Below are positions 9,460 to 17,583 of a stretch of DNA of 64,000 bases, piece by piece (the first letter of the stretch is position 1; the number at the start of each line of letters is the position of its first letter). Source of the stretch: Senegalia massiliensis. Lineage in GTDB: Bacteria; Bacillota; Clostridia; Tissierellales; SIT17. Where the stretch lies: positions 186,001 through 250,000 of the forward strand of contig NZ_QXXA01000001.1 of NCBI RefSeq assembly GCF_009911265.1. Reading direction: 5' to 3'. A model generated the notes under the pieces. That model was not told where the DNA came from, made no database searches, and saw nothing but the letters and a program-made list of their open reading frames with translations. The position numbers and the translations under genes were made by a program.

Positions 9460-10455
9460 ATGAAAGTAAGTATTAATTTTAAAACGGATGGTGTTATTGA
9501 TTTCTATAATATATTTAATACAAAGAATATTTTAAAAAAGAAAGATATTGTAAATCTCTTTGATAAGTATTCATATGAAAAGTTATTAGAACTATTTGGT
9601 AAAAATGTTGACCTTATAGAAAAAGATCAATGGATAAATTTATTTCATAAAGCATATATACTTTATTTAAATAATAGTAAGGAGAATGTTGAGGAAAACC
9701 CAGTAAAAAGCAGCATTATTCAATCTGTGTTATGGACTCTAAATAATATTGAAAATCTAAATAAAAATGTAGATAGAATAGAAAAAATAATAAATAGACA
9801 AGCTTTTATAAAAGAGACATTAAAATATTTACCTAATATTAATTCTGATATTGAAATAAACATAGAATTATATGTTTTTATGTACAATGCATGTGTAGAA
9901 AAAAGTGTAGTATTATTGGATGTTTCATTTGCAACTTTATTGACTGAAGATCAGCTAAATGCACTATTATCACATGAATTACATCATTATTTAAAAGAAA
10001 ATTGTCAAAAACCAAAGAAAGGATATAATGAAGTAGGGAAAGCTCTATTTGCTCTAGAAAATGAAGGAATAGCTGATATGTGTAGCTTTAAAGATATATG
10101 CTTCATATATGAATATTTTGGATTTATGGAAAAAGGAATCCTTAAAGATTGTTTGGAAAATCCAGATAGGTATATGAGAGAATTTATCAAATTGTTACGA
10201 GATAAATTGATTTTAAATAAAGATATTAAATTAAATAATTTTCTTATGACAAATCAAATTGTTCATCCTTTAGGTTATTCAATAGCAAAATATATTGAGA
10301 ACACATTTGGAATAGATGAGCTTAGAAATTGTGCAGGAAAACCATTAAATTTTCTATTAAAATACAATGATGCTGTAAAGAAAAATCTACATAAAGAATT
10401 ACTTGATCAAGAAACCATACAAAAGTTAAAGGAAATTTATGATGAGAATATATAA
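9460..10455 (+). CDS. Putative zinc-dependent peptidase with HExxH (DUF5700-like)
   Basis: 331 residues behind a GGGGGG ribosome binding site. The helix ALLSHELHHYLK carries H172-E-L-H-H176, an HExxH zinc site, and ENEGIAD (201-207) 25 residues later supplies a glutamate that could be the third ligand of a gluzincin. This spacing, and the phrase NEGIAD, recall the DUF5700 putative zinc peptidases. The N-terminal half is helical and lysine-rich. No signal peptide or membrane helix, so any action is cytoplasmic. Only 28 bases separate it from the P-loop gene. Confidence 0.65.
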   Translation: MKVSINFKTDGVIDFYNIFNTKNILKKKDIVNLFDKYSYEKLLELFGKNVDLIEKDQWINLFHKAYILYLNNSKENVEENPVKSSIIQSVLWTLNNIENLNKNVDRIEKIINRQAFIKETLKYLPNINSDIEINIELYVFMYNACVEKSVVLLDVSFATLLTEDQLNALLSHELHHYLKENCQKPKKGYNEVGKALFALENEGIADMCSFKDICFIYEYFGFMEKGILKDCLENPDRYMREFIKLLRDKLILNKDIKLNNFLMTNQIVHPLGYSIAKYIENTFGIDELRNCAGKPLNFLLKYNDAVKKNLHKELLDQETIQKLKEIYDENI

Positions 10456-10483
10456 AATTATTATATAGTATAGGGGATATATT

Positions 10484-10990
10484 GTGAAAACACATATTAT
10501 AGGTGGTAGCGGAACGGGAAAATCTTATATAGCGAAACAAATATCAAAGAAGTATAATATCCAACACTTTGATCTAGACAATATTTTTTGGGATAACACA
10601 GTAAAAACTTATGGAATAAAAATGCCTGTAGAAAAGAGAACAGAAGAGCTAAGTAATATATTATCAAAAGAAGATTGGATAATTGAAGGAGTATATTATA
10701 GTTGGTTATTAGATAGTTTTAAACTTTCAGATAAAATATTTGTTCTTAATATATCACCATTGATATTTAATTTTAGAATTATCAAAAGGTTTATTAAAAG
10801 AAAATTTGGACTTGAAGAAGGCAAAAAAGAAAATATAAAATCATTAAAAGATTTAATTATATGGACAAATAACTATCAAAAGTTTAAAATACCTAAAATA
10901 CTTGAAGTTTTAGAGCCCTATAGAGATAAAGTTATAGTTATTCACAATACAAAAGAATTGTATAAATATTTTATGAAAATTGATAAATAA
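10484..10990 (+). CDS. P-loop kinase-like ATPase (topology-modulation / FlaR type)
   Basis: 168 residues from GTG 10484 behind AGGGGATA. The Walker A motif GGSGTGKS (7-14) is followed by HFDLDNIFW, typical of the adenylate-kinase-like proteins annotated as topology modulation proteins. The segment DWIIEGVYYSWLL and the basic KRFIKRKFG are also family features. Probably phosphorylates a small molecule; the substrate is unknown. Second gene of a likely two-gene unit with the putative peptidase. Confidence 0.8.
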   Translation: MKTHIIGGSGTGKSYIAKQISKKYNIQHFDLDNIFWDNTVKTYGIKMPVEKRTEELSNILSKEDWIIEGVYYSWLLDSFKLSDKIFVLNISPLIFNFRIIKRFIKRKFGLEEGKKENIKSLKDLIIWTNNYQKFKIPKILEVLEPYRDKVIVIHNTKELYKYFMKIDK

Positions 10991-11011
10991 ATAGTAATAT
11001 TATATAAAACA

Positions 11012-11045
11012 GAGACATTTCAAAATAGAAATTGTTTCTTTTTTT
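11012..11045 (+). terminator. Terminator after the P-loop gene
   Basis: Stem GAGACATTTC / GAAATTGTTTC, with one bulged T and one G-T pair, is followed by a run of seven or more T. Confidence 0.75.
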
Positions 11046-11053
11046 ATAATGAA

Positions 11054-11082
11054 AAAGGATTATGGAAAGATATGTAGAATAA
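11054..11082 (+). promoter_or_regulatory. Sigma-H-type promoter of the hydrolase gene
   Basis: AAAGGATTA and GTAGAATAA separated by 11 bases fit the sigma-H consensus at all defined positions. The spacer (TGGAAAGATAT) closely resembles the one at 7910-7920 (TGTAAAGATAT). It is followed by the gene at 11107. Confidence 0.65.
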
Positions 11083-11106
11083 ACATAGTGAGAAAGGAGA
11101 TTTTAA

Positions 11107-12018
11107 ATGAATGAAACACAACTACTTAATAGAACACTTGAATTAATAAATGAAGCTGGAACACTAGATGCATATAATTTCTTAGTAACAAATATATATA
11201 CATTGAATTCCATGTCAAGTCAAGTTTATAATTTTTTATACTGCTTAGCTGCTACATCGGACAAAAAAGAGGAAGCTCTAAGGTGGTTAGAAGAGGCAAT
11301 TATTTTAAAGGAATTATGGTATAGGCCAGAAGTTTTTGAAGATGAAGATTTAAATAGTCTACAAGATGATATAAGATTTAAAACTTGTTCCAAAATTTCA
11401 GAAGAAAGATACCTTAAAGCTCATAAAATATCAAAGACTCAGTGTACTTGGATAAATAAAAGTAGTAATGGATTGATACTTGTTTTACATGGTAATCAGC
11501 AGAACAATGATATTAGTAAGGTGACTTGGCAATTTCTTTATGGTGAGAAATATCAAGTTGAATATTTACAATCAGAGGAAATAGATTCATATAATTTATT
11601 TAGATGGGAAGATGATGGAACTGGACCAATTCAACTTAAAGAAACTATTGATTCGATTGAATGGAATAGTTATGAGCATAAGATTTTGTGTGGATTTTCA
11701 GCAGGGTGTAATGTGATTTTAAGAGGAATTAGAGATAAAGATATTAGATGTAATAAGATAATACTGCAATCTCCTTGGATTCCTATTGTTAAAAATAACG
11801 TAAATAGTTTGATTCAAGCATTAAAAAAGAATGATATTGAAGTACTTATAATATGTGGAAATGACGATGAAGACTGTTTGAAACAATGTAAAATATTCGA
11901 ATTAAAGTTAATTGAAGAAGAGTTAGATGTTAATACATTATACATTGAAGGCCTTGGACATGATTATCCAGAGAACTTCAATGAAATAGTTTTAGATTTT
12001 ATTAATAAAGATAATTAA
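11107..12018 (+). CDS. Alpha/beta hydrolase with helical N-terminal region
   Basis: 303 residues. Residues 1-110 are helical and resemble a short TPR-like segment (EEALRWLEEAIILKE). From 123 on an alpha/beta hydrolase core follows: LVLHGNQ as oxyanion loop, GFSAGC as nucleophile elbow, CGNDDED as acid turn and GLGHDYP as the catalytic histidine. This resembles phospholipase/carboxylesterase-type serine hydrolases. Ribosome binding site GAAAGGAG. The sigma-H-type promoter directly upstream suggests stationary-phase expression. Substrate unknown. Confidence 0.8.
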   Translation: MNETQLLNRTLELINEAGTLDAYNFLVTNIYTLNSMSSQVYNFLYCLAATSDKKEEALRWLEEAIILKELWYRPEVFEDEDLNSLQDDIRFKTCSKISEERYLKAHKISKTQCTWINKSSNGLILVLHGNQQNNDISKVTWQFLYGEKYQVEYLQSEEIDSYNLFRWEDDGTGPIQLKETIDSIEWNSYEHKILCGFSAGCNVILRGIRDKDIRCNKIILQSPWIPIVKNNVNSLIQALKKNDIEVLIICGNDDEDCLKQCKIFELKLIEEELDVNTLYIEGLGHDYPENFNEIVLDFINKDN

Positions 12019-12110
12019 AGTCATTATTAAAGTTGTTATTTCAAATATTGGCTGATGGACTTAACATAGCATAATATTTGCAGTAAAAAAAGGAATAAGG
12101 GTGTGTTAAT

Positions 12111-12170
12111 ATGGTACAATCTCCAACTAAGAGAGCATTATATGAAATTCACATTTTAAATTATATGTAA
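12111..12170 (+). CDS. Micro-ORF upstream of a GNAT gene (leader peptide or truncated gene)
   Basis: A 19-codon frame (MVQSPTKRALYEIHILNYM) follows GGGTG with 7-base spacing and ends 16 bases before the GNAT start codon. It could be a leader peptide or the surviving 5' end of a lost gene. I do not recognise it and coding cannot be shown from the sequence alone. Confidence 0.25.
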   Translation: MVQSPTKRALYEIHILNYM

Positions 12171-12186
12171 AATGAATGGAGGAAAT

Positions 12187-12804
12187 ATGTTAGATAAATC
12201 AGTAAAGCATTTAGGGGTAGTAATGATTAGAAATAATAACCTAGGATATCCTAAATATCAATTGCCTGAAGGATTTAATTTTGTGAAATTTCAAGAAGGT
12301 GATGAGTTAGAGTGGGCTAAGATAGAAACATCAGTTGAAGAATTTACAGGTATAGATAAGGCTTTAGTGCATTTCAAAAAAGAGTTTGGTAATCAATATG
12401 AAAAGGTAAAAGAAAGATGTATTTTTATTAAAGATAAACATGGTCAAAAAGTTGCAACGGCTATGGCTTGGGAAGGACAATTACAAGGTCTCGAACTACC
12501 AAGAGTACATTGGGTAGGAGTAAAAAAAGATTATCAAAGTATAGGATTGAGTAAAGCGTTAATAACAAAAATTCTAGACATATATAAGGAGTTAGGAGAA
12601 AAAAGAAATATATATTTGACTACACAAACGTGGAGTTATAAAGCTATTAATATCTATAAAAAATTTGGATTTAAACCATTTAATGATATGAAAAGAGGGA
12701 AACAAGAAGGTGTTTGTAGTGATTTTGAATGTGACTTTAATATTGCATGGAATATTATAAATGAAAAAATTGAATCATACGAAGAAAGTAAAAATGTTGG
12801 TTAG
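12187..12804 (+). CDS. GNAT family N-acetyltransferase
   Basis: 205 residues from ATG 12187, chosen over ATG 12172 because TGGAGG lies between them. The acetyl-CoA motif is seen as VHWVGVKKDYQSIGLSKAL (the basic and glycine turn partly replaced by YQSIGLS), and the C-terminal IYKKFGFKP is the usual GNAT strand. Its end overlaps the next small ORF by 11 bases. Acceptor substrate unknown. Confidence 0.8.
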   Translation: MLDKSVKHLGVVMIRNNNLGYPKYQLPEGFNFVKFQEGDELEWAKIETSVEEFTGIDKALVHFKKEFGNQYEKVKERCIFIKDKHGQKVATAMAWEGQLQGLELPRVHWVGVKKDYQSIGLSKALITKILDIYKELGEKRNIYLTTQTWSYKAINIYKKFGFKPFNDMKRGKQEGVCSDFECDFNIAWNIINEKIESYEESKNVG

Positions 12805-12991
12805 AAAAATAGAATTATTCTATTTTTGGGATTGTGGTCAATTTGATGAATTAAACCCATTTTATATATTTGGTAAAGAAAACATACCAGAAATACTATT
12901 TTTAATTGCTAATACAGATCCTTTTAAATTTGAAATCCTAAAAAAACTTTATTGTAGTATAGAGCAATGTATTGAATGGAGGTTTTGTTAA
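12794..12991 (+). CDS. Hypothetical 65-residue protein coupled to a methyltransferase gene
   Basis: Starts at ATG 12794 inside the end of the GNAT gene and its stop codon TAA overlaps the ATG of the next gene (TAATG at 12989-12993). This tight packing supports real translation, although its own ribosome binding site (GAAAGTAAA) is weak. The protein is rich in aromatic residues (IELFYFWDCGQFDELNPFY) with no membrane helix. It may be the surviving fragment of a longer protein. No family recognised. Confidence 0.45.
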   Translation: MLVRKIELFYFWDCGQFDELNPFYIFGKENIPEILFLIANTDPFKFEILKKLYCSIEQCIEWRFC

Positions 12992-13731
12992 TGGATATAT
13001 TTTATGAAATACATAAGGATATACCGAGAGAAGGACCAGGAGATAATGATTCAACAAAACAAGCAATAACTATGCTAAAAGATATACCTGAAAATTCTAC
13101 TATACTTGATATAGGTTGTGGTCCAGGTATGCAAACAATTGAATTAGCTAAAAATATCAATGGTAAAGTATTTGCAATTGATATAAATAAAACATTTCTA
13201 GATAGACTAGTAGAGACTTCTTTTAATAATAACTTATCTCGCAAAATAGAAGCAAAACAAATGTCTATGTTCTCATTAGAATTTAAACAAGATAACTTTG
13301 ATGTAATTTGGTGTGAAGGAGCTATTTTTATTATAGGTTTTGAAAGAGGTATACAAGAATGGAGAAATTATATAAAAATAGGTGGATATTTAGTTGTTTC
13401 AGAGATTTCTTGGTTGCGGAAAGATATACCTGAAGAACCAAAGAGTTTTTGGGAATCTGATTATCCTGAGATTAAAGGAATAGCAGATAATATAAAAATA
13501 ATAGAAACGTCAGGTTATTCACCAGTTGGTCATTTTGTCATCCCTGAAAGTGGATGGTGGAAAGATTATTATAATCCATTAATAGATAGGATAAATAAAT
13601 TAAGAAAAAAATATATAAATAACAAAGAAGCTAATAATAGATTAGATAATACACAAAGAGAAATTGAAATGTATGAGAAATATTCAGATTATTATGGCTA
13701 TGTATTCTATATAATGAAAAGAATAGATTAA
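12991..13731 (+). CDS. Class I SAM-dependent methyltransferase
   Basis: 246 residues from ATG 12991; GGAGG at 12977-12981 decides this start over an in-frame ATG at 12976. Motif I reads ILDIGCGPGMQTIELA, motif II ends in the acidic D of FAIDINK, and FDVIWCEGAIFIIGF is the fourth-strand motif. The C-terminal part (ESGWWKDYYNPL) resembles small-molecule methyltransferases of the UbiE/COQ5-like group. Translation is probably coupled to the preceding small ORF. Substrate unknown. Confidence 0.87.
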   Translation: MDIFYEIHKDIPREGPGDNDSTKQAITMLKDIPENSTILDIGCGPGMQTIELAKNINGKVFAIDINKTFLDRLVETSFNNNLSRKIEAKQMSMFSLEFKQDNFDVIWCEGAIFIIGFERGIQEWRNYIKIGGYLVVSEISWLRKDIPEEPKSFWESDYPEIKGIADNIKIIETSGYSPVGHFVIPESGWWKDYYNPLIDRINKLRKKYINNKEANNRLDNTQREIEMYEKYSDYYGYVFYIMKRID

Positions 13732-13850
13732 TATTCTAAATTTGTTGGTTTAACTTAGGATTTAAGATTATTTATAATTAGAGGTACTGAAAAATTTATT
13801 TAAAAAGTAGTTAAATTCATTATAATGATATTTAAAACAAGGAGGTAATT

Positions 13851-14498
13851 ATGGATATAAAGTCTAAATCATGGAACTGGGATGAAGTAAAGGAGAAATT
13901 TTGGGGAGAACCAGCAGAAGAAGTTTATTATTTAGGTAATAGATGGAAGAAAGAAAATAATATGAAAGTTTTAGATTTAGGCTGTGGTATTGGTAGACAT
14001 TCTATTTTTTTATCTCAAAATGATTTTGATGTTTATGCACATGACTTATCTGAAAGTGGATTAAGGAAACTAGATGAAGTATCTAGTAAAGAAGGCTTAA
14101 ATATTAAAATTAATTTAGGTGATATGGTATCATTACCTTATGAATCTAATTTTTTTAATTGCATATTAGCTTATAATGCTATATACCATACAGATAGAGT
14201 TGGTATAGAGAAGGTTATTTCTGAAATAAAGAGAACTTTAAAAGATAATGGTGAAATTTACCTTACTTTTAATTCGAAAAATAATCCTTCATTTAATAAT
14301 CCTAGTAATGAAAAGATAGGAGAAAATACAATAATCAAAACTGAAGGAAAAGAAAAAGGAATTCCCCATTATTATGTAGATGAAAAAGAGGTTAGAAGAT
14401 TAATGAAAGATTTTAAAATTATTAGTTTAAGACATGTAGAAGAAATAGGGGATGACTGGAGAAGTTGGCATTACTACGTATTAGCTAAATTTATATAA
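13851..14498 (+). CDS. Class I SAM-dependent methyltransferase (TehB-like)
   Basis: 215 residues with a perfect AAGGAGGT ribosome binding site. Motif I is VLDLGCGIGRHSIFL and the next acidic turn is AHDLSESGL; the fourth-strand motif is FNCILAYNAIYH. The N-terminal WNWDEVKEKFWGEPAEEVY and the YYVDEKEVRRLMKDF segment are typical of this Firmicutes subfamily, whose members are often annotated as tellurite-resistance-like methyltransferases. Substrate unproven. No terminator before the next GNAT gene. Confidence 0.87.
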   Translation: MDIKSKSWNWDEVKEKFWGEPAEEVYYLGNRWKKENNMKVLDLGCGIGRHSIFLSQNDFDVYAHDLSESGLRKLDEVSSKEGLNIKINLGDMVSLPYESNFFNCILAYNAIYHTDRVGIEKVISEIKRTLKDNGEIYLTFNSKNNPSFNNPSNEKIGENTIIKTEGKEKGIPHYYVDEKEVRRLMKDFKIISLRHVEEIGDDWRSWHYYVLAKFI

Positions 14499-14574
14499 CT
14501 AAGGAGAGAATATAATAATCGTAAAAATCTAATAAAGAACAATCTGACAAAATATAAAGAGGAGATTGAAGATA

Positions 14575-15081
14575 ATGAAAATGAAATTAAGAGTTTGTGA
14601 TGATAATGATAAAAATATTGTAGCACCTATGATTGTAGAATTAATGAATTATCATCGTAGATTAACTAAATCACCACAGGAATACTGGTGTACAATTGAG
14701 GAGGGAGAGAAATCATTTGATTCATGGTTAAAAGAAGGTAGAATTTATTTAATAGTTAATAATGGAGATTATATTGGATTCTTTTATTTAGAGTTTGGTG
14801 GAAATAACGCTGCATGGCTTGAAGATTTATTTATTCTTGAGAAATATAGAAGAAAAGGGTTAGGAAGAAAAGCTATGAATATTCTTGATGATATAATGAT
14901 TAAGGAGAATATTACTGCTCTGTTTGTGGATGTAATTCCACGGAATATTGATGGGATAGAGTTTTATAGAGAAATGGGATTTGATCATTTGAATATGATT
15001 GAATTAAGAAAGAATTATGATTTAAGATTGAATAAAGAAGAAGAGGTTGAAATATTAGGTTATGATTTTAAGAAGTATTGA
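14575..15081 (+). CDS. GNAT family N-acetyltransferase
   Basis: 168 residues from ATG 14575 with GAGGAG 10 bases upstream; a TTG at 14566 lies too close to that site. The acetyl-CoA loop RRKGLGRKAM follows the strand AWLEDLFILEKY, a typical GNAT core. VDVIPRNIDGIEFYREMGF is the usual C-terminal signature. The substrate is unknown; the family includes drug, polyamine and protein acetyltransferases. Confidence 0.87.
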   Translation: MKMKLRVCDDNDKNIVAPMIVELMNYHRRLTKSPQEYWCTIEEGEKSFDSWLKEGRIYLIVNNGDYIGFFYLEFGGNNAAWLEDLFILEKYRRKGLGRKAMNILDDIMIKENITALFVDVIPRNIDGIEFYREMGFDHLNMIELRKNYDLRLNKEEEVEILGYDFKKY

Positions 15082-15157
15082 GAAAGCAAATATTTATATA
15101 GTATGCATTATTTAATAGTTAGTCTTCATTTTTTAAAATCTTTGGTTATTAGCTTAG

Positions 15158-15414
15158 AGATATCTAGTTTTTTTAATTAGGGTAGTAGGGATGGTCAAAC
15201 AATAATATACATACAAGATATTTTAGTTTTAGATGAATACAAAAGGAATGGAATAGGTACGAATTTATTGAATCAAATATTAGATAAGTATAAACATGTA
15301 CGACAAAAAGTTTTATTAACAAATGATAGTGAAGAAACTAGAGGTTTTTATATAGCAAATAAATTCATAGCATGTGATAAAGATGATTTAGTTGCTTTTG
15401 CAAAATTTAATTAG
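15158..15414 (+). pseudogene. Decayed GNAT acetyltransferase
   Basis: A 77-residue frame (15181-15414) has the second half of a GNAT fold: QDILVLDEYKRNGIGTNLLN, then ETRGFYIANKFIA. It lacks a start codon. In the neighbouring frame, 15158-15190 encodes YLVFLIRVVG, which is what should precede DGQTIIYIQ in an intact protein, so a one-base frameshift near 15188 joins the two. The expected N-terminal 60 or so residues are not found. This is a broken gene. Confidence 0.7.
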
Positions 15415-15459
15415 AATATACTAAATAAGTACCATGAATTTTAAAAAGAGGGGAATATA

Positions 15460-15708
15460 ATGAAGGCAATGATAATGGATGAATATGAAGAGGGAGCTTC
15501 TATAATTGATGGTCCTGAAGAGGTTATTAAAGAACTTAAAGAGTATTTGATACAATTCGATAAGTATGAGCATTCAGCCTGTTGGGGAGTGGAAGAATTT
15601 ATAAGCTATTTAAATGATGTTGTTCTAATAGATAATGATGAAAAAATAATTATTCTTAAACTGTGGACTTATGATTATGATAAAAACCTACCAACATTAA
15701 AAATTTAG
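15460..15708 (+). CDS. Hypothetical 82-residue protein
   Basis: Good ribosome binding site (AAGAGGGGA). The protein is acidic (MKAMIMDEYEEGASIIDGPEE), with one predicted helix in the first half (PEEVIKELKEYL) and strands in the second. No cysteine cluster, signal peptide or membrane helix is visible. I do not recognise a family. It lies between a decayed GNAT and a 200-base stretch holding only a 16-codon fragment (15808-15858). Confidence 0.55.
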   Translation: MKAMIMDEYEEGASIIDGPEEVIKELKEYLIQFDKYEHSACWGVEEFISYLNDVVLIDNDEKIIILKLWTYDYDKNLPTLKI

Positions 15709-15907
15709 ATAATCACTATTATTCCTATGTGTATTCAGTTAAGATACATTATATTTTTTATGAAGAGAGAATTAGTTAAAATGAATTAACAAAGTAGAAG
15801 TATTTCAATGAAACGTTTTGAACTTTTTATGGGAAAATGGAAAGCTGATGACATTTGAAACTAAGAAATCAAAAGGTTAAATAAGAATTTTAAAAGGGGT
15901 AGATTTA

Positions 15908-16435
15908 ATGGATTATGGAGTTATTTTATATCTTGATACAAAAAGTAATAATTATATAAATGATTTAAGATATAAAATATGTAATAATGGTGTTAATAAA
16001 CATACAATAGATTCAGGGATTAAACCTCATATAACTTTAGCATCATTTGAATCTAAAGATATATTTAATTTTATTGAAAAGCTGAAAATTTTTCTAAAAT
16101 ATGAAAAAGCATTTGAGGTTGAGTTTAATAGTATAGGGATTTTTCCATTTAAAGAAAATGTGGTATATTTATCTCCTGTTATGAATATGGAATTATACGG
16201 CATTCATAATAGATTCTATAGTTTCTTTAAAAATCATAATTTAAAATATGGAGATTATTATTTACCAGAAAAGTGGGTTCCTCATTGTACAGTAGCATCA
16301 AGGTTAGATATAAATGAAGTTATTAGTTCAATAACTACTATTAAAGAAGAATTTAAAGTATTCAGTTCTTTAGTTAAATATGTAGGTGTTATACAAGGAG
16401 AACCACCAAAAGAAATAGCATGTATAAAACTCTAG
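15908..16435 (+). CDS. 2H phosphoesterase (2'-5' RNA ligase family)
   Basis: 175 residues with AAAGGGG ribosome binding site. Both catalytic HxT motifs are present: H41-I-T43 in KPHITLA and H126-C-T128 in VPHCTVA, separated by the usual 85 residues. Family members hydrolyse cyclic phosphodiesters or 2'-5' linkages in RNA or nucleotides; the cellular substrate of stand-alone Firmicutes copies is unclear. Single gene, cytoplasmic. Confidence 0.88.
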   Translation: MDYGVILYLDTKSNNYINDLRYKICNNGVNKHTIDSGIKPHITLASFESKDIFNFIEKLKIFLKYEKAFEVEFNSIGIFPFKENVVYLSPVMNMELYGIHNRFYSFFKNHNLKYGDYYLPEKWVPHCTVASRLDINEVISSITTIKEEFKVFSSLVKYVGVIQGEPPKEIACIKL

Positions 16436-16544
16436 AGAAAGTACTTAGTATACTTAGCTTTAGTTTATTAGTAAAATGTATTTTTATCGAATAGTATTTT
16501 CTTAATTTACTAAAACTCAAAAAATAAGAAGGGAGTTAATAATT

Positions 16545-16985
16545 ATGAAATATCCAGAAATAACAGTAGGTGCAGTTATATTTAATCCTGATAATAAAAT
16601 ACTTCTTTGCAAATCTCATAAATGGAATAATAAATATATAATTCCTGGTGGTCATATTGAGTTAGGGGAAAAAATGGAGGAAGCATTGAAAAGAGAAATA
16701 TTAGAAGAGACTGGATTGGAAATATATGACATTAAATTGATTAGCATAAAAGAAAGTGTTTATAATGAAGTGTTTCATGAAGATAAACATTTTATATTTA
16801 TTGATTATATATGTAAAACAGATTCATATAATGTAGTTTTAAATGAAGAAGCAGAAGAATACGAATGGGTAGATTTAAATGAAATTGATAATTATGAATT
16901 AGGTGGATTTGTTAAATCCTTATTAGAAGAAATTAAAAAGAAAGAAAAGTCAAAATATAAAACTGAGGTTTTTTATGGTTACTAA
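16545..16985 (+). CDS. Nudix hydrolase
   Basis: 146 residues with ribosome binding site GAAGGGAG. The Nudix box is complete: GGHIELGE (35-42) followed by R50-E-I-L-E-E-T-G-L58. The N-terminus TVGAVIFNPDNKILLCKSHKW is typical of MutT-like pyrophosphohydrolases. Substrate unknown. Second Nudix gene in this block and distinct from the one at 4614. Confidence 0.92.
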   Translation: MKYPEITVGAVIFNPDNKILLCKSHKWNNKYIIPGGHIELGEKMEEALKREILEETGLEIYDIKLISIKESVYNEVFHEDKHFIFIDYICKTDSYNVVLNEEAEEYEWVDLNEIDNYELGGFVKSLLEEIKKKEKSKYKTEVFYGY

Positions 16986-17090
16986 TCTAAAAATACTATC
17001 ATTAAAAATATCTATATTGTTATTAATTTTGGGTATTTTATCTATGGTGTAGAAATATAGATTAACTTAGGATGAAAATGAGGTAATACA

Positions 17091-17534
17091 ATGAGCAATA
17101 TAAACTTTAGAAATATTGATAAAAGCAATGAAGAAGCAGTTAGAAAAATAGAATTAAAAGGTACACAAGAAAATTTTATTGAAACTGTAGATGAATGTTT
17201 AAAAGAAGCTAGTATGTATAGTGAGTGGAATCCAGTAGCTATATATAAGAATGATATAATTATTGGATTTGCTATGTATGGTTCTTTTGGTCCTAATAAA
17301 GATACGTGGATTGATAGAATATTAATAGATAAAAAGTATCAAGGTAAGGGTTATGGAAGAATTGCAATGAATAAACTTATAGACATAGTTTTAGAAAAAT
17401 ACAAAGTAAATACTATATATTTAAGTATTGTTCCTGGAAATGAAGCAGCGTATAATTTATATAAGAGTATTGGCTTTAAATATATGAACGAAAAAGATGA
17501 GAATGGCGAGCTTTTATTTAAATATGAAATTTAA
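17091..17534 (+). CDS. GNAT N-acetyltransferase, polyamine/diamine-acetyltransferase-like
   Basis: 147 residues. The acetyl-CoA loop YQGKGYGRIAM and the C-terminal NEAAYNLYKSIGFKYMN are strong GNAT signatures. The WNPVAIYKNDIIIGFAMYGSF segment is like BltD/SpeG-type spermidine and diamine acetyltransferases, a suggestion only. Ends against a perfect bidirectional terminator. Confidence 0.87.
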   Translation: MSNINFRNIDKSNEEAVRKIELKGTQENFIETVDECLKEASMYSEWNPVAIYKNDIIIGFAMYGSFGPNKDTWIDRILIDKKYQGKGYGRIAMNKLIDIVLEKYKVNTIYLSIVPGNEAAYNLYKSIGFKYMNEKDENGELLFKYEI

Positions 17535-17550
17535 TATTATTTAATCTACA

Positions 17551-17583
17551 AAATAGAAGTAGGGTTAACCCTACTTCTATTTT
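17551..17583. terminator. Bidirectional terminator between convergent genes
   Basis: A perfect 32-base palindrome (AAATAGAAGTAGGGTT and its complement) with T runs on both strands. It serves the + strand GNAT gene and the - strand binding-protein gene, whose stop codon at 17577-17579 lies within the hairpin. Confidence 0.9.

Noticed and set aside
15808-15858. A 16-codon frame MKRFELFMGKWKADDI
   Set aside because: It has no ribosome binding site and is too short to assign; it may be a scrap of a lost gene but cannot be supported.
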